From positions 1 to 10,197 of the forward strand of contig JAUZOX010000064.1 of NCBI GenBank assembly GCA_030706265.1: DNA of 10,197 bases, written 5' to 3'. This stretch comes from Bacteroidota bacterium (GTDB lineage: Bacteria > Bacteroidota > Bacteroidia > Bacteroidales > Cfx3-03). The position numbers and the translations under genes were made by a program. The notes under the pieces were generated by a model that was not told the origin of the DNA, made no database searches, and saw only the letters and a program-made list of their open reading frames with translations. Below, in pieces: positions 1 to 7,569 of this stretch (positions are counted from its first letter, which is position 1; every line of letters starts with the position of its first letter).

Positions 1-138
1 CAGATCGTTGAAGAAGCGATGCAACTCCCCGGGAATTATCAAAAGACGACTAACCTCCAGTTTTTACAAAACGGGGTTTACCTGTTGGTATTGAAGACTC
101 AGGGGAATACCGTTATCCGTAAAGTGGTAAAGAAATAA
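1..138 (+). CDS. C-terminal end of a protein with a type IX secretion sorting domain (partial)
   Basis: Frame 1 is open from the window edge to a TAA at 136-138, giving the last 45 residues of a larger protein. The tail has the pattern of the T9SS type A C-terminal sorting domain: a short 'LQFLQNGVYLLVL' segment (the family's L..L..GxYxLxV core), a turn, then a basic ending 'IRKVVKK'. In Bacteroidota such tails direct proteins through the type IX secretion system to the surface or medium and are removed on export. Nothing of the functional part of the protein is in the window, so its activity cannot be said. The gene converges on the ATPase-kinase gene that ends at 324. The sorting-domain call rests on a short segment and is a family resemblance, not a profile match. 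Confidence 0.75.
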   Translation, partial: QIVEEAMQLPGNYQKTTNLQFLQNGVYLLVLKTQGNTVIRKVVKK

Positions 139-239
139 TAGACGGCAAAAATCAATTTTTAACCTGTTATTCCAATATTCCCAAACTTTTCAATTTCCGG
201 CACCGGTTATTTCCGATTAATCAGGGAAACAGGACAAAT
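139..239. other. Convergent intergenic spacer, no gene seen
   Basis: AT-rich spacer between two genes that converge. I see no open frame with coding character and no clear terminator serving the plus-strand gene that ends at 138. The small CCG-GCAC-CGG inverted repeat near 197-206 is too short and lacks a T-run. Confidence 0.5.
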
Positions 240-270
240 AAAAAACGGGGACGATAAAAACTTTATCCCG
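240..270 (-). terminator. Intrinsic terminator of the ATPase-sensor kinase gene
   Basis: Read on the minus strand, CGGGATAAA (270-262) pairs with TTTAT...CCCG (258-246). The loop is short and there is a bulge of about four bases. The hairpin is followed at once by six Ts (245-240). This is the classic hairpin plus U-tract form and lies about 54 nt after the TGA at 324-326. It suggests the kinase gene is not co-transcribed with anything downstream. The bulge makes the stem imperfect, so strength is uncertain. Confidence 0.6.
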
Positions 271-323
271 ATGACACTTGCGGGAGATATTCTTATCTGT
301 TTAAAGGACGTCCCTTCTCAAAA

Positions 324-3300
324 TCACTGATTTGGCAAACTAAAATAAAAGACAGCCCCTTTATCAACTTCACCTTCTGCCCAGCAACGTCCACCATGAC
401 GCACGACGATGCGGTTAATATTAGCCAGGCCGATTCCGACACCCTCAAATTCACGTGACTCATGAAGCCGTTGAAACACGCCAAATAATTTATCGGCATA
501 TTTCATATCAAACCCGGCTCCATTATCCTTTATAAAGAAGATCGTTTCGCGGTCCTTCAGAAAACTTCCAATCTCGATAACGGGTTTTTCTTTTTTGCCT
601 GTATACTTAATGGCATTAGAGATCAAATTAGTCCAAACCTGCACAATTAGTTGATAATCGCCAAAAGAATCATGAAGCGGTTCAATGATGATCTCGATAG
701 CACGTGATTTTATATCATTTTCGAAAAGTGATAAGCTTTGACGAATCATTTGCAGGCTGTCAATTTTTGCTTTCGTCACCCCGGCGCGGTTCAGCCGTGA
801 GAAAGTAAGCAATGCTTCAATCAGTTTACCCATCTCGTTAGCCGAATTCGAAACGGCATTCAAATATTCCTCTGTTTCCTCTGACAACTGCGAAGATTTG
901 CTTCTGAGAATGAGATTGACAAAACTGGTGATATGACGCAGTGGTGCACGTAAATCATGTGATACTGAGTATGAAAAGGCTTCGAGTTCTTTGTTTGCAG
1001 ATTCAAGCTGGGCAGTACGTTCAATGACGCGTTGTTCAAGTTCGGCATTCAATATTCTGATTTCCTCTTCTGCCTTCTTCCGGTCGGTGATATCATGAAT
1101 GGTTCCAATCAATTTTACCGGTTCATTGTTTGAATCAAATTCAAGTTCGGCTTGTCCATGCACCCAATGCACCTGCCCATCGTTCACCCTTATAATTTTA
1201 TATTCCTTATCAAATCTTTGCCTTTTTGCTAAAACCTCATTGCTTACATAATTCATCATTATTTCCCGCCAATCCGGATGGACTATGTTTAACCACCCAT
1301 CGAGTGACCGGACATATGCATCATCGATCCCAAAGACCTCATCCATTATTTCAGAACTGCTCCATAAATCGGTCATTAGATCCCATACAAAACTTCCTAA
1401 ACGGGCAACTTTTTGAGATTCCCTCAGCAACCTTTCACTTTCTTTCAAAGCATTTTCAGCCTTCTTTTGCTCGGTTATGTCGTATGATATGCCTCCGACA
1501 CCCAGCAGGGTGCCATGGATATCCAGCAATGGAAACTTGATTGACACATAGGTATGGATGCCATCCGACTCCAGGTTTTCTTCTTCCACCGTGAGTGGTT
1601 TTAAGGTGTTCATTACTTTCAGATCAGAAGCCCGGTGGTCGGTAGCATATGGTTCAGGAAGGATTTCCTTCCGGGTTTTATTGATCAGCATTTCGTGCCT
1701 GGCACCAAAGGCGGTTTCCAGACTGCGGCTTATCAACAGGTATCTTCCTTCCAGGTCTGTAGCGTAGATGAGGGAAGTGCTATTATCGGTTATTTCCTGC
1801 AATAACTTTTGGCTTTCAAACAAGGCCACTTCCGACCGCTTGCGTTCATTGATCTCTTCCTGAAGCAGTTTATTGATAGCCAATAAGTCATTTGTCCGTT
1901 CTTTGACGCGCCATTCCACTTGATCATAAGCCTTTTGCAACTCGGTTTGAGTATGTACAAGCTTATCTCTCTCTTTTTGGAGTTCATTGTTCACTATCTT
2001 TAGCTGGCTCGGACTGGGAATCGACAGTAGTTTGGGAAGGACAGGCCACACGGCAATTGCAGTAGCCAATGAAATGATGGCACATATTGAATCTATTGTA
2101 GCCTGCCACCAATTTACAGGCCACCACAGTCCGATGATATGGACAAAATGAGTTGTTCCGCATGCTATAATGAATAAACCAAAAAGAAAAATGATCCAGG
2201 TAAAAGGCATGTCCCTGCGTTTTCTTATAAATACGGCCAGGAAAAATGGAATGGATGCATAGGATATGGCAATTAGGGCATTGGATATGGCCATTATCAT
2301 CATCAATAAGGGTGTCATATTCCCGGTGATCGTATTGCGGATTTCCATTTTACCGGGCATAATCAGCATGGGAACGATGATCAGAACGGCCAGGGCTGCA
2401 ATGGGCGCAACCAGACGGGGTAACAGTTCATATCCTTGTCGAAACAGTGTCTTTTGAGGTGCAAATGCCTGTACTTTATAGGCCCGTAAACGAAGACTGT
2501 TTGTCACTACGAAAATTGAACTGAACGCCATTGCCCCTGCTGCAAACATGGGCTTCAGCAATCCATAAGCGGCTATGGGTATCAAAGCGACGTTGTAAAA
2601 CAAAGCCCATATCAGATTCTGGACAATGGTTTGAGAGGTGCCGCGTGACATGGAAATGGCTTTTCCCACACCCGACAAAGCACCGCTGATCAGCGTGATA
2701 CCTGCCGCAGCCATCGCTATCTCTGTTCCGGTTCCGATTGCAATGCCTACATCGGCCTGGGCAAGAGCCGGAGCATCATTGATACCGTCTCCTACCATGG
2801 CGACAATGGGATGTTCAAAATTCCCCATCGTGGTCCCAGCCTGTAATTTTTTAATTTCCTCAACTTTGTCACCCGGTAAGACTTCTGCAATTACCCGTTC
2901 AATCCCCACCTGCTTTGCGATCGCCTTGGCCGTAAGCCTGTTATCTCCGGTTAACATGATGACGTCCAGTCCCAGTTTCTGCATTTCTGCAATAGCCTCT
3001 CTTGCATCGGGTTTTACGGTGTCTGCAACGGCAATGAGACCGATCGGTTTGGGAGGCCCGCCCTCATTAACCGGATTTACCCCCACAATCATTGCGGTTT
3101 TTCCATTGGCTTGCAGGTCTTTTACTTTTTTCTGAAGGATATCCGTATCGAGCCCTTCATTCTGCATCATGCGGAGGTTCCCGATAAAAATTGTAAGATC
3201 ATCAACGACGGCTTTTACACCGAAACCTCCAAAAGCGTGAAACTGTCCAGGCGCTGACAAAGCCATCCCTTTGATGTTCGCCGCTTTCAGGATGGCATGT

Positions 3301-4904
3301 CCTAATGGATGTTCCGAACCAATTTCGGCGCTTGCGGCAAGACGGAGGATTTCATAGGTATTAACGTCATCCAGGGAGATGATATCCGTCACTTCAGGCT
3401 CCCCACATGTAATGGTGCCGGTCTTATCCAGCACGATGACATTAATACGACCGGCCTTTTCCATTATTTCACTGTTCCTGAAATAAATACCGTTTTCAGC
3501 TCCTTTTGAAGTTCCAACGATGATAGCCGTGGGAGTTGCCAGACCAATTGCACACGGACAGGCAATAACTAACACCGCAATGGCATTGATCATTGCTCCC
3601 GACCATTCAATCCCTGCAACCCACATCCAGCCCAGGAATGTAATTAATGCAATGCCGATGATCGTAGGCACGAAATATTTTCCAATCTGGTCGGTAAGCT
3701 TTTGAATAGGAGCCTTGCTTGCCTGTGCCTCCTGAACCAACTTGATAATCTGAGCCAACGTACTGTTTTTCCCTACCTTGGTAGCTTCGAATTTGATCAA
3801 TCCTTCGCGGTTGATGGTTCCTCCGATCACTTCATCACCGGGGCCCTTATTCACGGGCATCGACTCACCGGTAATCATCGATTCTTCAAATGCTGACCGC
3901 CCCTCGCTGATGATCCCGTCTACGGGTATTTTTCCCCCGGGGCGTACAACCAGCATATCTCCAACCACAACCTCTTCGGGGCTGATCTCAGTTTCAACAC
4001 CGTTGCGCATGACATAGGCTATTTTGGGACGCAATCCGACCAATGCCCTGAGCGCCTCCGATGTTTTGCCTTTTGCCCTTGCCTCAAGAAATTTACCAAG
4101 CCGGATAAGGGTGATGATGGCGGCTCCGGATTCAAAATAGACACTCGAGCCATGGATCACTCCGATGGTAACCAAAAGACTGGAAAAATAAGCCACTGAT
4201 GAACCCAGAACGATTAAAACGTCCATGTTTGCACTGCCAAATCGCAGGCTCTTGAATGCCCCCACATAAAACTGCCATCCGACATAAAACTGAACGATCG
4301 TGGCAGCAACCAGCATGATATAGTTATCATGTGGAAAACCGACTGCACCAAAGTCCTTTGACATACTATAAACGACCAGCGGGATGGTAAGACAAAGGCC
4401 CAAAAAGAGCAAATGCTTTTGCTTAATCAGTTCAGCAGCCCGAACCTGAGCTTCTATATCTTCAATCTCCTCGGTTTCGCCAACCTGCACAATATCGAAA
4501 CCTGCTTTACGAATTAATCCCGTCAGTTCTGCTATACCGGTCATTCCGGGAATGTATTCCAACATGATGCGTTCAGTGCTCCAATTGACACTTACGGCAA
4601 GGACGCCGTTTTGCCTTGAAAATATTTTCTCAAGGGTAGCCGCATCCGATTGATTCTGAAGCCCCGTGATTGGAAGATCAACTTTGCCAGTTGCAACACC
4701 GTACCCTATCTTTTTAACACAGGTAATAATGTCATTTTCGCGAATCTGCAACGGATCGAAAGAAACGGTAAGCTTCTCACTGGCAAAGTCCACCTCGGCA
4801 CGCTCAACCCCCTTCAGTTTCCTGACATTGGCCCCAATCGTGTTTGCACAATTTGCACACGTTAAACCTGTTACAGGCATAGTTGCAACTTTGCTTTTTA
4901 TCAT
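324..4904 (-). CDS. copA: Cu(I) P1B-type ATPase fused to an ethylene-receptor-like copper sensor domain, two PAS domains and a histidine kinase
   Basis: One uninterrupted 1526-residue frame. Residues 7-70 are an HMA copper-binding domain with C16-x-x-C19; 74-141 look like a second HMA without cysteines. Residues 160-810 are a full Cu(I)-exporting ATPase: TGE 345-347, CPC 449-451, phosphorylated D493 in DKTGT, E527/H532-P533 and G560-x-G562 of the nucleotide domain, GDGIND 705-710, Y770-N771 in TM7, and M792...S796 in TM8. All copper-site signatures of CopA are present. Residues 829-849 form an extra membrane span. Residues 864-963 match the three-helix ETR1 ethylene-binding domain, with C915-G-T-T-H919 as the copper ligands. 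A coiled coil (966-1030), PAS (about 1030-1147), PAS (about 1158-1276), a second coiled coil and a HisKA/HATPase kinase follow (H1316, N1426/N1430, DNGAGFD 1460-1466, GVGIGLA 1488-1494). There is no receiver domain. The ATPase part is the usual CopA length; the rest is additional. AGGAGG upstream supports this start. Predicted to sit in the inner membrane, exporting Cu(I) and signalling to an unknown response regulator. Domain calls are strong; the joint function is inference. The symbol applies to the first 810 residues only. Confidence 0.93.
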   Translation of the reverse strand: MIKSKVATMPVTGLTCANCANTIGANVRKLKGVERAEVDFASEKLTVSFDPLQIRENDIITCVKKIGYGVATGKVDLPITGLQNQSDAATLEKIFSRQNGVLAVSVNWSTERIMLEYIPGMTGIAELTGLIRKAGFDIVQVGETEEIEDIEAQVRAAELIKQKHLLFLGLCLTIPLVVYSMSKDFGAVGFPHDNYIMLVAATIVQFYVGWQFYVGAFKSLRFGSANMDVLIVLGSSVAYFSSLLVTIGVIHGSSVYFESGAAIITLIRLGKFLEARAKGKTSEALRALVGLRPKIAYVMRNGVETEISPEEVVVGDMLVVRPGGKIPVDGIISEGRSAFEESMITGESMPVNKGPGDEVIGGTINREGLIKFEATKVGKNSTLAQIIKLVQEAQASKAPIQKLTDQIGKYFVPTIIGIALITFLGWMWVAGIEWSGAMINAIAVLVIACPCAIGLATPTAIIVGTSKGAENGIYFRNSEIMEKAGRINVIVLDKTGTITCGEPEVTDIISLDDVNTYEILRLAASAEIGSEHPLGHAILKAANIKGMALSAPGQFHAFGGFGVKAVVDDLTIFIGNLRMMQNEGLDTDILQKKVKDLQANGKTAMIVGVNPVNEGGPPKPIGLIAVADTVKPDAREAIAEMQKLGLDVIMLTGDNRLTAKAIAKQVGIERVIAEVLPGDKVEEIKKLQAGTTMGNFEHPIVAMVGDGINDAPALAQADVGIAIGTGTEIAMAAAGITLISGALSGVGKAISMSRGTSQTIVQNLIWALFYNVALIPIAAYGLLKPMFAAGAMAFSSIFVVTNSLRLRAYKVQAFAPQKTLFRQGYELLPRLVAPIAALAVLIIVPMLIMPGKMEIRNTITGNMTPLLMMIMAISNALIAISYASIPFFLAVFIRKRRDMPFTWIIFLFGLFIIACGTTHFVHIIGLWWPVNWWQATIDSICAIISLATAIAVWPVLPKLLSIPSPSQLKIVNNELQKERDKLVHTQTELQKAYDQVEWRVKERTNDLLAINKLLQEEINERKRSEVALFESQKLLQEITDNSTSLIYATDLEGRYLLISRSLETAFGARHEMLINKTRKEILPEPYATDHRASDLKVMNTLKPLTVEEENLESDGIHTYVSIKFPLLDIHGTLLGVGGISYDITEQKKAENALKESERLLRESQKVARLGSFVWDLMTDLWSSSEIMDEVFGIDDAYVRSLDGWLNIVHPDWREIMMNYVSNEVLAKRQRFDKEYKIIRVNDGQVHWVHGQAELEFDSNNEPVKLIGTIHDITDRKKAEEEIRILNAELEQRVIERTAQLESANKELEAFSYSVSHDLRAPLRHITSFVNLILRSKSSQLSEETEEYLNAVSNSANEMGKLIEALLTFSRLNRAGVTKAKIDSLQMIRQSLSLFENDIKSRAIEIIIEPLHDSFGDYQLIVQVWTNLISNAIKYTGKKEKPVIEIGSFLKDRETIFFIKDNGAGFDMKYADKLFGVFQRLHESREFEGVGIGLANINRIVVRHGGRCWAEGEVDKGAVFYFSLPNQ

Positions 4905-4909
4905 TGATA

Positions 4910-4915
4910 CCTCCT
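4910..4915 (-). promoter_or_regulatory. Strong Shine-Dalgarno for the ATPase-kinase gene
   Basis: On the minus strand the sequence reads AGGAGG, then five bases (TATCA), then the ATG at 4904-4902. This is a full consensus ribosome binding site at good spacing and fixes the start at M1 rather than the in-frame ATG at residue 9. Such strong sites are not typical of Bacteroidota genes. Confidence 0.75.
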
Positions 4916-5080
4916 GTTTGGCAGAATGACTTCGACGAATTATGTTAATGGTTCTTTTGATGTGGTGTATAAAAATACTTTTTTTTAGACGTTAAATATT
5001 GAATAGATTAAAATTTTTGCTGACATTTAATGGAATTTAACATTATAAACAAAACAAATCCTGAATGATTTTAGCTTTGC

Positions 5081-5157
5081 AAAAGCGAATGACGCTTCCG
5101 GTTTTGAATTTTGAATGTCCTTGACGGATGATGATGCCAACCGGGCAGTTCGCTTTT
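5081..5157. repeat. Nested inverted repeat (9 bp outer, 6 bp inner)
   Basis: AAAAGCGAA at 5081-5089 is the exact reverse complement of TTCGCTTTT at 5149-5157. Inside it CCGGTT at 5098-5103 pairs with AACCGG at 5139-5144. The two stems are co-linear and could form one interrupted hairpin of 77 nt with internal loops of 8 and 4 nt. It has no T-run on either side, so it is not an obvious terminator. It may be a structured leader RNA, an operator, or chance. Confidence 0.4.
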
Positions 5158-5276
5158 AACGGTTTAAACAGAATCAATTGCAGTAACAACGATACTTTTA
5201 TAAATATATTCATCCGAAAATAATTTTATTAAATATGTCGTATGGAACTCGCCTTGAAAATTTTTCATCGGTGTTT

Positions 5277-5304
5277 ATGTTGTCAAACATGCTCGTTTCA
5301 TGTT
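5277..5304. promoter_or_regulatory. Cluster of ATGTT half-sites before the fucosidase gene
   Basis: ATGTTGT occurs at 5277-5283 and again at 5300-5306, with AACATG at 5286-5291 between them. AACATG and CATGTT (5299-5304) form a perfect 6-bp inverted repeat with a 7-nt spacer. Its place, 55 nt before the chosen start, suits an operator or a small 5' leader hairpin. No regulator can be named and the sites are short. Confidence 0.25.
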
Positions 5305-5358
5305 GTTATTGTTCAAAAAAGATAAATGCCAGCCAATAATTTTAAAAAAATAAAAGAT

Positions 5359-7569
5359 ATGAAGTATCACAGATTACTCATTTTATCCATTGCTTTTCAG
5401 ATTATTACTTTAATTTCCCTGGCCGGGGGGAACAACGATCCCGGGCTCTGGTACACGCAACCGGCTCAAAAATGGTCTGCGGAAGCCCTGCCCATTGGAA
5501 ATGGCCGGATGGGAGCCATGTTTTACGGCGGAGTGACGAAAGAAAAAATCCAGTTCAACGAGCAGAGCCTTTGGTCGGGTGCCAATAATTGGGACGGGGA
5601 TAGCAAAAACGGTGACCTCACCTTTGGAACTTACCTGAATTTTGGAGAGATTACGGTTGAATTTCCAAAATTACAGTCCGTTTCAAACTACCGCAGGAGT
5701 CTCAATATTTCGAATGGCATACACACAACCCGGTTTACGTCCGAGGGAGTGAATTATACCCGTGAAGCCTTTGCCAGTCATCCCGATCAGGTGATGGTTT
5801 TCAACTATACATCCTCACGTAAAGGGGCCTTGTCGGGAACCATCTCTCTTTCATCTGCGCATGGCGCAAAAATCAAGGTAACCGGAAACAGCCTGATCTT
5901 TGACGGAGAGCTGCCTAATAAGCTTAAATATGCTGCTGTCCTTCGCGTCTTACACGATGGCGGAAAGATTAAAGCTTCCGATAGTTGCCTGGTCTTCGAA
6001 GACTGCAATACCCTGACCTTAATGATGGATGCCCGCACCAACTATAAGGCAGATTATAAATCGGGATGGCGTGGCGCCGATCCGTTGCCGGTCATTAACA
6101 AAGAGCTGGCAGCAGCTCAAGCTAAAAGCTATGATAAACTGCTCTCATCCCATGTGAGGGACATAACCTCATTACTGGATCGTGCCCCAATTGACCTGGG
6201 AAAGAGTGGAAATGAGATTCTGACCCTTCCAACCAACGAAAGGCTGAAGAAATATGCAGCCGGGGGTGAAGATCCTGAACTTGAAGCAACCATGTTCCAA
6301 TATGGCCGTTACCTCCTCGTGAGTTGCTCACGGCCGGGTGGTCTTCCGGCAAACTTACAAGGTCTATGGAACGACAGCAATACACCTTCATGGTCGAGCG
6401 ACTACCACAACAACATCAATGTCGAGATGAATTACTGGGCAGCAGAATCCGCAAATTTATCCGAATGCCACCTCCCCTTGTTCGATTTTATCGTTGCTGC
6501 CGAGGAACCTTTGAGAATAGCGACCCGTAAAGCCTTTGGCGAAAAGACCCGCGGCTGGACGGCCCGCACCAGTCAAAATATCTTCGGTGGAACCGGCTGG
6601 CAATGGAATATCCCGGCCAGTGCATGGTATGCCACTCATGCTTATGAACATTGGGCCTTCACGCAGGACCTGGTGTTCCTGCGAAAAACAGCTTACCCTC
6701 TTCTCAAGGAAATCAGTGAATACTGGGAAGATAACCTCAAGAAGATGCCCGACGGCACACTGATGGTGCCAAACGGCTGGTCTCCCGAACATGGTCCGCG
6801 TGAAGATGGCGTTATGCATGACCAACAACTGATTTGGGAGCTTTTCCAGGACTACCTTGCGGCAGCCAGGGTATTGGATATCGACAGGGAATATCAAAAG
6901 AAGGTGGCTGACATGGTGGCTCACCTGGCACCCAATAAGATCGGTAAATGGGGTCAACTCCAGGAATGGCAGACAGATCGTGATGATCCCAACGACCAGC
7001 ATCGCCACACTTCTCATCTTTTCGCGGTCTATCCCGGACACCAGATCAGCTTGACCAATACGCCGCAACTGGCTGCTGCAGCCATTATTTCATTACGCAG
7101 CCGTAGCGGAAATTACGGTATCAATGAAAATAAACCCTTTACCGTAGAGTCTACCGTCGGCGATAGCCGCAGGTCATGGACCTGGCCATGGCGTTGCGCT
7201 CTCTGGGCTCGGCTTGGAGAAGGAGAACGTGCCGGCATCATGGTTCGCGGATTACTGACGTACAACACATTGCCAAACTTATTCTGCAACCATCCTCCGT
7301 TTCAACTGGACGGTAACTTTGGAATCCCTGCGGCCATAACCGAAATGCTGCTGCAGAGCCATGCCGGAGAGATCCAGTTGTTACCGGCATTACCCGGTAA
7401 ATGGGCAACCGGCGGTTCGTTTACCGGACTTCGGGCCAGAGGTGGTTTTACGGTTAACTGCACCTGGGCCGATGGAAAGGTAACCGGCTATAAAATTACC
7501 TCCTCAAAACCTCAAAAGGTGAAGGTACGGGTAAACGGAGAGCTCAAGGAAATCACTGCTTCCCGGTAA
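5359..7569 (+). CDS. Secreted GH95-family alpha-L-fucosidase
   Basis: Predicted glycoside hydrolase of family 95, which mostly holds inverting exo-alpha-L-fucosidases (1,2-fucosidases of the AfcA type) and some L-galactosidases. From M1 at 5359 (736 residues), residues 1-24 form a signal peptide: basic start MKYHR, a hydrophobic core, and a likely cleavage near LAGG. Family marks follow: an N-terminal region with LWYTQPA, ALPIGNGRMGAM and NEQSLWSG; H350-N-N-I-N354 followed by MNYW (the paired Asn residues that assist the catalytic water in the family); WSPE with E477 as candidate acid; HRHTSHL; and FQLDGNFG with D651 as candidate base partner. The length is normal for a single-domain GH95. 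No lipobox cysteine is visible, so export to the periplasm is more likely than lipid anchoring. An in-frame ATG at 5326 would add 11 residues ahead of the signal peptide; the 5359 start gives a more typical n-region. No SusC/SusD partner adjoins it. Exact sugar and linkage specificity cannot be told from sequence. Confidence 0.92.
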   Translation: MKYHRLLILSIAFQIITLISLAGGNNDPGLWYTQPAQKWSAEALPIGNGRMGAMFYGGVTKEKIQFNEQSLWSGANNWDGDSKNGDLTFGTYLNFGEITVEFPKLQSVSNYRRSLNISNGIHTTRFTSEGVNYTREAFASHPDQVMVFNYTSSRKGALSGTISLSSAHGAKIKVTGNSLIFDGELPNKLKYAAVLRVLHDGGKIKASDSCLVFEDCNTLTLMMDARTNYKADYKSGWRGADPLPVINKELAAAQAKSYDKLLSSHVRDITSLLDRAPIDLGKSGNEILTLPTNERLKKYAAGGEDPELEATMFQYGRYLLVSCSRPGGLPANLQGLWNDSNTPSWSSDYHNNINVEMNYWAAESANLSECHLPLFDFIVAAEEPLRIATRKAFGEKTRGWTARTSQNIFGGTGWQWNIPASAWYATHAYEHWAFTQDLVFLRKTAYPLLKEISEYWEDNLKKMPDGTLMVPNGWSPEHGPREDGVMHDQQLIWELFQDYLAAARVLDIDREYQKKVADMVAHLAPNKIGKWGQLQEWQTDRDDPNDQHRHTSHLFAVYPGHQISLTNTPQLAAAAIISLRSRSGNYGINENKPFTVESTVGDSRRSWTWPWRCALWARLGEGERAGIMVRGLLTYNTLPNLFCNHPPFQLDGNFGIPAAITEMLLQSHAGEIQLLPALPGKWATGGSFTGLRARGGFTVNCTWADGKVTGYKITSSKPQKVKVRVNGELKEITASR

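Larger units (their letters stand above)
4916..5358. other. Divergent AT-rich intergenic region (two opposed 5' leaders)
   Basis: About 440 nt between the divergent ATPase-kinase and fucosidase genes, with no credible gene. Contents: an A/T tract around 4972-4988 with a weak minus-strand -7-like TATTTTTA; a plus-strand TAGCTTTG at 5072-5079 that fits the Bacteroidota -7 consensus TAnnTTTG but has no TTG at the expected -33 distance; a nested inverted repeat at 5081-5157; and a half-site cluster at 5277-5304. I do not recognise a known copper-responsive operator. Promoter assignments here are tentative. Confidence 0.4.

Noticed and set aside
2016..2315. MHYT- or MASE-type sensor domain instead of an ETR1-like one
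   Set aside because: The helix order, the 40-residue N875-C915 spacing, the Y..IP motif and the C-G-T-T-H signature fit the ETR1 domain.
2638..3135. 165-codon plus-strand open frame inside the ATPase gene
   Set aside because: It is the antisense shadow of the strongly conserved ATPase region (phosphorylation and nucleotide domain), with a low-complexity product and no start signal.
4098..4103. Arg268 within a membrane span of the ATPase as a possible defect
   Set aside because: The position (L-I-x-L-G-K) is variable in the family and polar residues occur there, so it is not evidence of loss of function.
324..4904. Possibility that the fusion is a frameshift or assembly join of two genes
   Set aside because: The frame is continuous. 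The linker region contains a sensible membrane span, and no second start with a ribosome binding site was noticed near the junction at 2320-2475. Read-level proof is still outside what I can see.
6457..7068. 203-codon minus-strand open frame inside the fucosidase gene
   Set aside because: It lies entirely opposite well-conserved GH95 motifs and has no ribosome binding site or recognisable domain.
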